DNA from: CAKSQF01 sp051868045 | Lineage (GTDB): Bacteria; Bacillota; Clostridia; Oscillospirales; CAG-272 | Reading direction: 5' to 3' | Length of the DNA stretch: 26,122 nt | NCBI GenBank assembly: GCA_051868045.1 | Contig: JBJDZN010000050.1 | Location: forward strand, 1 to 26,122 | Shown: in pieces, positions 18,041 through 25,442 of the stretch | Numbering within the stretch: position 1 is the stretch's first letter | Layout of the letters: the number at the start of each line of letters is the position of its first letter | The notes under the pieces: generated by a model | Database searches by the model: none | Seen by the model: only the letters and a program-made list of their open reading frames with translations | Told to the model about the DNA's origin: nothing | Program-made: the position numbers and the translations under genes

Positions 18041-21000
18041 ATGCCAAAGCCCAGCTATACGATAGCCCAGCAGAATGCCATCGACGCACCGGTCTGCGAT
18101 CTTCTGGTCTGTGCGGCGGCGGGATCGGGAAAAACCACCGTCCTCACTCAAAGGGTCATTGAATCGCTGATTTCGGAGGAGAATCCCGTCGACATCACGA
18201 AAATGCTGATCGTTACCTTCACCAAGGCGTCCGCCGCAGACCTGAAGGCGAAGATTTCACGGGCAATCACCGAAAAAATGGGGGAGGAGCAGGGAAGTCC
18301 CCGACTGCGCAGACAGCTTCTGGAACTGGATCGGGCGCAGATTTCCACCATTGACGGCTTTTGTCGGCAGCTTTTGTCCGAGCATTTTACCCAGCTGGGA
18401 CTTCCCGCATCCCCGAGAATCGGGGATGACGCCGAGGTGTCCCTTCTGAAGGAACAGGTCATGGAACAGCTTCTCAACGAACTGTACGAGGAGAAGAATC
18501 CCGAATTTCATCGGTTGGTGCGCAATTTCACTGCCCTTCGGGATAACGATCTCGGAAGCCGTCTGCTGAAAATCTACGATACGGTGTCATCCTATCCCGA
18601 AGGGGTGGCGTTCGTCCGAGAGGCGGCGGAGAAACTGCAGACAGTCCGGGACAACGGCATAACGGACAGCGAATTCGGCAGGGAAATCCGGCGGACTTTT
18701 CTGAATATTCTGGCTCATTTTGTTCCCCGATGCCGCCTTGTTTACGGACGGCTGGACCCATCGGTGGATCCCCCTGCTACAATCGGGCTTCTGAACTCCG
18801 AGCTTGCGGACATGGAGAGAATTCTGGCAGAGCCCGACCCTGCCCGTCAGTCTGAAATGTTCGGAAACCTGACCTTCGAGAGTCTGAAGAAAAATAATAA
18901 GAGAACGGATGCGTATGTTGAGGCGATTGCTCTGCGGAATGAGGTTAAGGATGCGGTAAATAGCCTTTTGGAGGAATGCTTCAGGCAAAGTGAGTCCGAT
19001 CAGAAAATCGCCGCCGATCTGTCGGCAAATCTGTGTATGGGCATTTACCACCTGCTTTCCCGTTTTGAGGCGGCATACTGCGCCGAAAAACGGCGGATGG
19101 GAATGCTGGATTTTGCCGATCTGGAGCAGTACGCCTACCGTCTTTTGGTAAAGGACGGAAAGCCCACCCCAACGGCAGAGGCGGTGGCAAGACGGTACGA
19201 GCAGATCTATATCGACGAGTATCAGGACTCCAACCGACTTCAGGACGAAATTTTCAAGGCAATCTCCAGAGGCAATCGCTTTATGGTGGGGGACATCAAG
19301 CAGTCTATTTACAGCTTCAGAGGGGCGGTTCCCGATCTTTTTGCCGGATACAGAGAAGCATTTCCCGACTATGACCCCGAAAACCCGGGGGAAAGCGGAC
19401 GAATCTTCCTTTCCCATAACTTCCGGAGCCGAAAGCCGATGCTGGATTTTGCCAATCTGGTTTTTGACGGTCTGTTTCCGTCGGGAAGCGGCAGGGTTCC
19501 CTATGTCAGTGCCGATGACGCCCTGCGGTTCCCGGACGGCGGCGATCCGACCCTTGGCAAGCCGGTGAAGATCACGCTGGTGAGCGGCGAGAAGGAAGGC
19601 AACTTTGATCCCGAAGCCGTTTATGTGGCGGATCAGATTGCCGGGCAGATCGCCTCGGGCAGATCGCCCTCCGATATTGCCATCCTGTTCCGCTCTTCTG
19701 CCAATAATATTCCAGTTTTCGAGCGGGAATTGCAAAAACGGGGAATTCCTACTGAGAATTCCGCCGACGAGGACTTTTTCGAATGCCCCGAGATTCTCCT
19801 GATGCTTGCCCTGCTGGGAGCCATCGACAATCCCCGCAGAGATGTCTATCTGGCAGGGGCGATGAAATGTCCCCTGTTCGGAATCACTTTGGATGATCTG
19901 ATCGTCCTCAGAAGGAATCACCCGGGACAATGCCTGTATGACTCACTGCTTGCCGCCAATGTAGCCCATGATTTTGCCAAAGGAGAACGGTTCCTCGATT
20001 GGCTGGAGGAATGCCGATCCTTTGCCGTCGCCAACTCGGTGGATAAGCTGATCCGCATGATCTATCGGACAACCGCACTTCCTGCCGTGGTTCGCTCGTC
20101 CCCTGACGGTGGGGAGGAGGCTGTGACCCGGCTCAGGCAATTCTATGCCTTTGCCCACTCCTTTGAAAGCGGCAATTTTCGGGGGCTGCACCGGTTTATG
20201 AAATACCTTTCCGATGCGGAAAACGGGAAGAAACGACCGACGGTGGAAAAGCCTGCAAGCGGGAATTCCTGTGTCAGGCTCATGTCGATTCACAAATCCA
20301 AGGGACTTGAATTTCCCGTGGTCTATCTCTGCCGCATTCAGAAAAGGGTGAACATGGAGGATCTGAAAAAGCCGCTTCTGTTGGATCGGGATATGGGTAT
20401 CGCCTTCAAACTGCGGGATGATAGCGGATATTCCTGCTATGATCCGGTCCTTCGTCAGTCGGTGCGCCATCGGATGCTGGAAAACCTGGTGGATGAAGAA
20501 ATGCGGGTGCTGTATGTGGCACTGACCCGAGCAAAGGAAGAGCTGTACCTGACCGGGTACGAGAAGGATCCTGACAAACGGGTTACCGCTATTCGGTCGG
20601 TGGGCAAGTTGGATTTTTATCGGCTGATGAAGAATGCCTGCTATCTGGACTGGATTTTTGCCGCAATCGGTGAGAACGATCCCCGATTTGTCTATGAATC
20701 GGTGTCTGTCGATCGGGACAGCGTTCCCGTAACGCCCGAAACAGCCGAAATAACCGATTCTACCGAAGAAATCGGGACTGCCGAAGCTGCCGTGACAGCC
20801 GAAGAAGAGACAGGGCCTGCTCTGCTTTCTTCCGAGGAACTTTCAAGGCGGATTGCCTATGTCTATCCCCATGCGGCGGAGGTTCAAATTCCCTCCAAGG
20901 CGGTGGTGTCGGGACTCTATCCTGCTTATCTGGACGAAGAAACGGTGGAGGTTCGGCATACCTTCCATTCGAGACCCTCTTTTCTGGAGCCAAATCGAGC

Positions 21001-21556
21001 ATCTACCGGTGCAGAGCGGGGAACCGCTACTCACCTGTTCATGCAGTTCTGCGATTTCGAGAATGTCAGGAGGAACGGCACTTCTGCCGAGCTTGCCCGA
21101 CTGCTGAGTCTGGGATTCCTGGATAAGGAAAGCGCATCCCTCGTGAAGCTGGATCTGCTGCCGGCATTCTTTGAGTCGGATCTCTTCAGGCAGATGTCTG
21201 AAAGCCCGGAGATTCATCGGGAGTTCCGGTTCCTGATCTCCGCTCCCGCTGACCGTTTCACCGAAAACCGGGAGCTGGCAGATCACATCCGGGATGCCTC
21301 TTTGCTGGTGCAGGGCGTCATTGACTGCTTCTTCCTCCTTCCCGACGGAAGTTATAAGTTGGTGGATTATAAAACCGACCGTATTCGGAGCAAAAGCAAC
21401 CCTGATCAGGCGATTGCCACCCTGATTTCGGAATACGGCAACCAGCTTTACTACTATCGGGATGCCATTGAAGCCCTTTCGGATAAAAAGGTCAGTCAGA
21501 TTTCGATCTACGCCTTTGAACTGCAAAAGGAAATTTCGATTCCGGTCAAGAATTGA
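18041..21556 (+). CDS. addA: ATP-dependent helicase/nuclease subunit A (AddA/RexA)
   Basis: AddA is the UvrD-type 3'-5' helicase and nuclease of the AddAB complex. The 1171-residue product has Walker A AAGSGKTT at 26-33, Walker B IDEYQD near 391-396, the helicase motif QSIYSFRGA, NFRSR, SIHKSKGLEFPVVYL near 750 and LYVALTRAKEELY near 823. The C-terminal nuclease motif is GVIDCFF followed by DYKTD at Asp1109. An acidic Thr/Glu-rich linker at about 895-930 joins the helicase and nuclease parts. It is preceded by a hairpin and an AAAGGGG sequence 13 or so bases from the ATG, a longer spacing than usual. Its length is in the family range, and no frame break is seen. Confidence 0.96.
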   Translation: MPKPSYTIAQQNAIDAPVCDLLVCAAAGSGKTTVLTQRVIESLISEENPVDITKMLIVTFTKASAADLKAKISRAITEKMGEEQGSPRLRRQLLELDRAQISTIDGFCRQLLSEHFTQLGLPASPRIGDDAEVSLLKEQVMEQLLNELYEEKNPEFHRLVRNFTALRDNDLGSRLLKIYDTVSSYPEGVAFVREAAEKLQTVRDNGITDSEFGREIRRTFLNILAHFVPRCRLVYGRLDPSVDPPATIGLLNSELADMERILAEPDPARQSEMFGNLTFESLKKNNKRTDAYVEAIALRNEVKDAVNSLLEECFRQSESDQKIAADLSANLCMGIYHLLSRFEAAYCAEKRRMGMLDFADLEQYAYRLLVKDGKPTPTAEAVARRYEQIYIDEYQDSNRLQDEIFKAISRGNRFMVGDIKQSIYSFRGAVPDLFAGYREAFPDYDPENPGESGRIFLSHNFRSRKPMLDFANLVFDGLFPSGSGRVPYVSADDALRFPDGGDPTLGKPVKITLVSGEKEGNFDPEAVYVADQIAGQIASGRSPSDIAILFRSSANNIPVFERELQKRGIPTENSADEDFFECPEILLMLALLGAIDNPRRDVYLAGAMKCPLFGITLDDLIVLRRNHPGQCLYDSLLAANVAHDFAKGERFLDWLEECRSFAVANSVDKLIRMIYRTTALPAVVRSSPDGGEEAVTRLRQFYAFAHSFESGNFRGLHRFMKYLSDAENGKKRPTVEKPASGNSCVRLMSIHKSKGLEFPVVYLCRIQKRVNMEDLKKPLLLDRDMGIAFKLRDDSGYSCYDPVLRQSVRHRMLENLVDEEMRVLYVALTRAKEELYLTGYEKDPDKRVTAIRSVGKLDFYRLMKNACYLDWIFAAIGENDPRFVYESVSVDRDSVPVTPETAEITDSTEEIGTAEAAVTAEEETGPALLSSEELSRRIAYVYPHAAEVQIPSKAVVSGLYPAYLDEETVEVRHTFHSRPSFLEPNRASTGAERGTATHLFMQFCDFENVRRNGTSAELARLLSLGFLDKESASLVKLDLLPAFFESDLFRQMSESPEIHREFRFLISAPADRFTENRELADHIRDASLLVQGVIDCFFLLPDGSYKLVDYKTDRIRSKSNPDQAIATLISEYGNQLYYYRDAIEALSDKKVSQISIYAFELQKEISIPVKN

Positions 21557-21586
21557 GCATAAGTTCACAAAATGTTCATAACTTCA

Positions 21587-21595
21587 TGCTACAAT
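21587..21595 (+). promoter_or_regulatory. Extended -10 promoter of the discoidin-like lipoprotein gene
   Basis: TGCTACAAT is a TGn extended -10 element. The -35 is weak (TTCACA at 21564 would need a 20-base spacer). The predicted start near 21602 leaves a short leader before the ATG at 21621 and excludes the in-frame ATG at 21594. Confidence 0.5.
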
Positions 21596-21620
21596 GGAAA
21601 AAACGCATGAGGATCGAGCG

Positions 21621-22880
21621 ATGATAAGGAAGCGGTTTGAAATGAAAGCCATGAAAAATAAGGTTATAGCCCTGTTCCTTGCCGGCATGACGCTGGTTTC
21701 CTGTACGTCCGTCCGCAATTCCGGGGAAGGCGTCAGGACGAGCGCAGTCGGAACGGATGGTGAATCTTCTGCGCCTGTCGTGACGACCAAGCCGAAAACC
21801 CCCACGCCCGTGGTCGAGTTCAATTACGAAAAATACGCTCCGCAGGAGCAGCAACCGTCACAGGGGGACACCGATTCCGAGGTGCCAAAGTATGATGTGG
21901 ATATTATTGCCGACCCCATTCTGAGCGGATACAGCAGTCTGAACGGATTGTTTGGCGGGCTGATTTCCGCACCGGGCTCCGTTTCGGCGGTGGAAGGTGC
22001 CCCAAATCTGTTCGATGGGTACGAAAGCAGTAAATATTGTCTGGGTGCGAAGGACGAGGTAGAGGTTGTCTGGTCCATGACGCGGCAGGTCCCCCTGTCG
22101 GCATATGCGCTGGTGACTGGCAACGATACCGAGACCTATCCCGATCGGAATCCCATTTCGTGGGAGCTGTACGGTTCTGCCGACGGAACGGAGGATAGCT
22201 GGACTCTGATTGACAAGGTGGAGAACACGGACAGAATGCCGGCGGCAAATTACGCCTATGTGGGCTTTATTCTGGACGAGACGGTTACCTATCCCTACTT
22301 CCGCATCGTTCTAAATACTGCCGCAGACTGCGATTATCTGCAGTTATCCGAGATCAGACTGTACACAAGCGATACAAAGAGTGCGGGACTTGCCGACAGC
22401 GTGGCTCCTTCCGGCTGTGTTTCCCTTACGGATATGATCGTCAGATCCTCGATCAGTGGTCCTGTCGGTGCAGGGACCCATACGGTGGAGTGTCTGTTTG
22501 ACAATCTTGCAGAGAGCAACGATGCCGGTTCCAACAAATACTGCGTCGCCGGGCAGAACATCAGCGTCAGCTGGCAGATGCAGGATGCGGTACTGATCAC
22601 CGATTATGTGGTCTATACTGCCAACGACACCGAATCCTTGCCTGACCGTAACCCCATCAAATGGACGATGTACGGCTCCGATGACGGAAGCGAATGGGAG
22701 GAGATTCTCACGGTGGAGAACGCAGGACTGCCCACCACCAATTACACGCCAACGGCATTTGAAACCGGAGGGGAGCGGGCGTATCGTTACTATCGTCTGG
22801 ATTTCGAAACCAACGGTGCCGCCGATTGTCTGCAACTCTCGGAGGTTTGCCTGTTTACCCGTGAGTCCGACGGGGATTGA
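21621..22880 (+). CDS. Lipoprotein with two discoidin (F5/8 type C)-like domains
   Basis: The 419-residue product has a basic start (MIRKR), a hydrophobic stretch and the lipobox LVSC, with Cys28 expected to be lipidated. A Ser/Thr/Pro-rich spacer follows to about residue 85. Two related domains of about 125 residues occupy about 123-247 and 286-413. They share NDTE, PDRNPI, W..YGS.DG, a central YxPT/YAY region and LQLSE at the end, the pattern of galactose-binding-like discoidin domains that hold carbohydrates or surfaces. Lack of an enzyme domain suggests an adhesin or substrate-binding surface protein; the ligand is unknown. The start at 21621 is favoured because TGAGGA (21608-21613) lies 7 bases upstream; ATG 21651 is a second possibility that still encodes the signal peptide. 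Confidence 0.8.
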   Translation: MIRKRFEMKAMKNKVIALFLAGMTLVSCTSVRNSGEGVRTSAVGTDGESSAPVVTTKPKTPTPVVEFNYEKYAPQEQQPSQGDTDSEVPKYDVDIIADPILSGYSSLNGLFGGLISAPGSVSAVEGAPNLFDGYESSKYCLGAKDEVEVVWSMTRQVPLSAYALVTGNDTETYPDRNPISWELYGSADGTEDSWTLIDKVENTDRMPAANYAYVGFILDETVTYPYFRIVLNTAADCDYLQLSEIRLYTSDTKSAGLADSVAPSGCVSLTDMIVRSSISGPVGAGTHTVECLFDNLAESNDAGSNKYCVAGQNISVSWQMQDAVLITDYVVYTANDTESLPDRNPIKWTMYGSDDGSEWEEILTVENAGLPTTNYTPTAFETGGERAYRYYRLDFETNGAADCLQLSEVCLFTRESDGD

Positions 22881-22892
22881 GGATGAATCACT

Positions 22893-22923
22893 AAGGGGCT
22901 GTCGCTTTGGCAGCCCTTTTTTT
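22893..22923 (+). terminator. Intrinsic terminator after the discoidin-like lipoprotein gene
   Basis: GGGCTG (22896-22901) pairs with CAGCCC (22911-22916), flanked by AA/TT pairs, and seven T residues follow at 22917-22923. Confidence 0.9.
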
Positions 22924-22944
22924 CGTAATTTTGTTCAAAAAACC

Positions 22945-22973
22945 TTGCTATTTTCGCCGTTTTGTGCTATAGT
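22945..22973 (+). promoter_or_regulatory. Promoter of asnA
   Basis: TTGCTA (22945-22950), a 17-base spacer and TATAGT (22968-22973), with a TGC extended -10. The predicted start is near 22980, about 100 nt before the asnA ATG. Confidence 0.75.
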
Positions 22974-22979
22974 AAAAAG

Positions 22980-23079
22980 GATGATTTCATTGCGCAGAGA
23001 AAGTCACAACCGAAATGGGTGCCTTGCTTGCCAAAGACGGCAAAGTTCCTGCGTTTTCAAGAAAGGATTGGACATATTC
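22980..23079 (+). other. asnA leader of about 100 nt, no riboswitch recognised
   Basis: The leader contains a small hairpin (TTGCC and GGCAA arms) and no T-box sequence or terminator/antiterminator pair that I can see. It is open in frame with asnA from an ATG at 22981, giving a possible 33-residue extension containing two CxxC-spaced cysteines, but that ATG would have almost no leader and no ribosome binding site. Confidence 0.4.
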
Positions 23080-24087
23080 ATGAAAAAACTATACCTTCCC
23101 CAAGGTTATGAAAGCAAAATCTCGCTTCGTGACACTCAGGTTGCGATAAAATTGATCAAAGACACGTTTCAGGTGGAGCTATCCAAAGCCCTGAATCTGG
23201 ATCGTGTAACAGCTCCCATCATTGTTACCAAGGACAGTGGTATCAACGATGACCTTAACGGTGTGGAGCGGAAGGTGCATTTTACCATGAAGGAAATCAA
23301 GGGAGAAGGGGAGGTTGTGCAGTCGCTGGCAAAGTGGAAACGGATGACGCTGTACAACTTCGGTTATCGTCCGGGCGAGGGCATTTACACCGATATGAAC
23401 GCCATCCGCCGTGATGATGACGTGGACAATACCCATTCCATTTTTGTGGATCAGTGGGACTGGGAGCGGGTGATCACCCGTGAACAGCGGAATCTGGACT
23501 TCCTTTGCGACACTGCCCGTAAGATCGTAAAGGTGCTTGCTTACACCAAACGGCTTCTTGCTGCCAAGTATCCCTGCCTGAAGGATGAAATTTGCGAAGA
23601 ACTGACCTGTCTGACCACTCAGGAACTGGAGGATCTGTACCCCGGAAAAACCCCGAAGGAGCGGGAAAATGCAATTTGCAAAAAGTACAAATCGGTTTTC
23701 CTGATGCAGATCGGCGGAAATCTGAACAGTGGAAAGAAGCATGACGGCAGAGCTCCCGACTATGATGATTGGTCCCTCAACGGGGATATCCTGATCTGGG
23801 ATTCGACTTTGAATGCTGCCCTGGAAATCTCCTCCATGGGAATCCGGGTGGATGCCGCATCCATGAAGAGACAGTTGGCAATCGCCAATGCCGCCGATCG
23901 GGAACAGTTTCCCTATCATCAGGGAATTCTGACCGATACCTATCCGCTGACCATCGGCGGCGGAATCGGACAGTCCAGAATCTGTATGCTGATTCTGGAG
24001 AAGGCGCATATCGGTGAGGTGCAGTTCTCAATCTGGCCGGAGCAGATGCGGGACCAGTGCAGACAGGCGAATATTCCTATTCTGTAA
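23080..24087 (+). CDS. asnA: Aspartate--ammonia ligase (AsnA)
   Basis: AsnA makes asparagine from aspartate, ammonia and ATP in the cytoplasm and is related to class II aminoacyl-tRNA synthetases. The 335-residue product has the usual length and family landmarks: RVTAPIIVTKDSGINDDLNGVE near the N-terminus, LAKWKR, the DMNAIRRDDDVDNTHSIFVDQWDWE segment split across the active site, and GGGIGQSRICMLIL near the C-terminus. The start at 23080 matches where family similarity begins (MKKLYLPQGY), and AAGAAAGGA lies 11 bases upstream. It has its own promoter and shares a two-way terminator with the ribosomal-protein operon facing it. No ammonium transporter or regulator adjoins it. Confidence 0.96.
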   Translation: MKKLYLPQGYESKISLRDTQVAIKLIKDTFQVELSKALNLDRVTAPIIVTKDSGINDDLNGVERKVHFTMKEIKGEGEVVQSLAKWKRMTLYNFGYRPGEGIYTDMNAIRRDDDVDNTHSIFVDQWDWERVITREQRNLDFLCDTARKIVKVLAYTKRLLAAKYPCLKDEICEELTCLTTQELEDLYPGKTPKERENAICKKYKSVFLMQIGGNLNSGKKHDGRAPDYDDWSLNGDILIWDSTLNAALEISSMGIRVDAASMKRQLAIANAADREQFPYHQGILTDTYPLTIGGGIGQSRICMLILEKAHIGEVQFSIWPEQMRDQCRQANIPIL

Positions 24088-24135
24088 CGCCCTGTTTGGG
24101 GCTGCCCCGGGTGTCTTCGGATAAAGCCCCTGCAT

Positions 24136-24188
24136 AAAAAAGCAGTCGCAAATGCTTTCATAGGGAAGCATTTGCGACTGCTTATTTT
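24136..24188. terminator. Two-way intrinsic terminator between asnA and rpmA
   Basis: An 18-bp perfect stem pairs 24140-24157 with 24166-24183 around an 8-base loop. On the plus strand TATTTT follows; on the minus strand the A run 24136-24141 becomes six T residues. It can end transcription of both asnA and the convergent rplU-prp-rpmA operon. Confidence 0.93.
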
Positions 24189-24201
24189 GGCTGATGATTG
24201 C

Positions 24202-24480
24202 TTAGTCAGCGATAACGCTAACGCACTTCTTGCCGCCTGCAACAACCTGGAACTTAACCTTACCGTTGGTAAGAGCGAACAGGGTGTCGTCAGATCCGAT
24301 GCCGACATTCACGCCGGGATGAATGTGGGTACCGCGCTGTCTGACAATGATATTGCCGGCAACAACTGCCTGACCGTCAGCCTTCTTAACGCCAAGACGC
24401 TTGGATTCGCTGTCTCGACCGTTTTTGGTAGAACCAACGCCCTTCTTGTGAGCGAAGAACTGTAAACTGATACGAATCAT
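24202..24480 (-). CDS. rpmA: 50S ribosomal protein L27
   Basis: L27 lies near the peptidyl-transferase centre of the 50S subunit. The 92-residue product has the core KKGVGSTKNGRDSESKRLG followed by the RQRGTHIHPGVNVGIGSDDTLFA segment. It begins with MIRISLQFF before AHKKG, the N-terminal extension of Firmicutes L27 that the Prp protease removes after Phe9. GGAGG (24490-24494 on the minus strand) lies 9 bases before the ATG. It is the last gene of rplU-prp-rpmA, 25 bases after prp. Confidence 0.97.
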   Translation of the reverse strand: MIRISLQFFAHKKGVGSTKNGRDSESKRLGVKKADGQAVVAGNIIVRQRGTHIHPGVNVGIGSDDTLFALTNGKVKFQVVAGGKKCVSVIAD

Positions 24481-24505
24481 GAAAAACTACCTCCGTTTTC
24501 AGATT

Positions 24506-24862
24506 TTAGATCCCGTCCTCGGTCTCGTCAACCTCGATAAAATCGTAATAATCCTCGGTCATATCGGTCAGTTGGAGGAAATACGCCTGAAACAGACCCG
24601 AAACCGCATAGGATTTCTTCTCGTCGTCCGAATATTCGGGGAGAGCTGCCTTGCAGATTACGGTAATGTCGGTTGTCTCATCGTCGATGGTGTACTCGAC
24701 ATCCGAGGCATAGGACACCTCGATGGCATTGATAATCAGCATGGTCATGGAGGACAGGGCAGCGCAGAGAATATCCTCGCCAGCCTCGGCAAAGCCGGTG
24801 TGACCGACCTCCTTGAAGCCGTAATAAATGCCGTTTTGCTTGAAAAATGTGATTTTGGTCAT
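24506..24862 (-). CDS. prp: Ribosomal-processing cysteine protease Prp
   Basis: Prp cleaves the N-terminal extension of L27, a step essential for ribosome function in Staphylococcus aureus. The 118-residue product has the family's central GHTGFAEAGEDILCAALS stretch, with His21 and Cys33 as the probable catalytic pair at the spacing known for the family (His22 and Cys34 in S. aureus). The acidic C-terminus (DYYDFIEVDETED) is typical. It sits between rplU and rpmA, 20 and 25 bases from its neighbours, and the L27 encoded here keeps a cleavable LQFF sequence. The ribosome binding site is weak (GGTGA). Confidence 0.93.
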   Translation of the reverse strand: MTKITFFKQNGIYYGFKEVGHTGFAEAGEDILCAALSSMTMLIINAIEVSYASDVEYTIDDETTDITVICKAALPEYSDDEKKSYAVSGLFQAYFLQLTDMTEDYYDFIEVDETEDGI

Positions 24863-24882
24863 CTCAAATCACCGTCCGGAAC

Positions 24883-25194
24883 TTAAAGAGTGATGGTCTG
24901 GATCTGAACCTTGGTGTAAGGCTGTCTGTGACCGATCTTCTTCTTCTCGTTCTTCTTTGCCTTGTACTTGAAGACATAGATCTTCTTGGACTTGCCGTTC
25001 TTGACAACGGAAGCAGTGACCTTTGCGCCGTCTACGTAAGGAGTGCCGATCTTGAGATCACCGTTGCCGCCAACCAGCTCAACCTTGTCGAAGGTTACGC
25101 TGTCGCCTGCTGCTGCGGGGAGCTTCTCGATGAATACGACATCACCTTCGGAAACTTTGTACTGCTTGCCGCCGGTTACGATTACTGCGTACAT
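24883..25194 (-). CDS. rplU: 50S ribosomal protein L21
   Basis: L21 binds 23S rRNA in the 50S subunit. The 103-residue product, the standard length, starts MYAVIVTGGKQYKVSEGD and contains KVELVGGNGDLKIGTPYVDGAKV and the C-terminal KKIGHRQPYTKVQI segment of the family. An in-frame ATG 7 codons earlier (25215) is rejected because the protein family starts at MYAVI and AAAGGA lies 11 bases before 25194. It is the first gene of rplU-prp-rpmA. Confidence 0.97.
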   Translation of the reverse strand: MYAVIVTGGKQYKVSEGDVVFIEKLPAAAGDSVTFDKVELVGGNGDLKIGTPYVDGAKVTASVVKNGKSKKIYVFKYKAKKNEKKKIGHRQPYTKVQIQTITL

Positions 25195-25298
25195 CTGAAT
25201 AATTCCTTTCAACATCGTACCAACATGGGTACAAAACTCGCTGTATGACAGGGGGACGACAGAAAATCGTCCGCTTGGATCCTTGACATCATGCGGCA
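25195..25298 (-). promoter_or_regulatory. Candidate L21 leader RNA
   Basis: The untranslated leader of about 100 nt has two perfect hairpins: arms at 25254-25259 and 25267-25272 (GGACGA with TCGTCC), and arms at 25217-25221 and 25228-25232 (GTACC with GGTAC). Firmicutes rplU genes carry a structured autoregulatory L21 leader, and the GTACC-CATGTT-GGTAC hairpin just before the gene resembles what I recall of it. The match was not tested against a covariance model. Confidence 0.55.
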
Positions 25299-25304
25299 GT
25301 TGAC

Positions 25305-25333
25305 ATTATACCATGAAAAAATTTGTTTGTCAA
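25305..25333 (-). promoter_or_regulatory. Consensus promoter of rplU-prp-rpmA
   Basis: On the minus strand TTGACA (25333-25328), a 17-base spacer and TATAAT (25310-25305), with a TGG extended -10. Both hexamers are perfect, as expected of ribosomal protein operons. Confidence 0.9.
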
Positions 25334-25442
25334 GTGTTTTTCAAGGATTTTTTGATTTTTTTTGCGTTTTTTTGCGCAGTTTCCGCCCTGCATCCGTCAG
25401 AGGAAGCCGATGAAGACGCCGACTCCATCTTCCGAAAATCGG

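Noticed and set aside
18587..19930. A 447-codon antisense frame inside addA
   Set aside because: Same reason as the addB antisense frame: the addA motifs are intact on the plus strand.
22980..23079. T-box or known metabolite riboswitch upstream of asnA
   Set aside because: The leader is too short for a T-box, lacks its conserved sequence, and has no terminator hairpin with a T tract.
25346..25442. Terminator after folD
   Set aside because: No stable stem followed by a minus-strand T tract is present; the T runs seen are on the plus strand.
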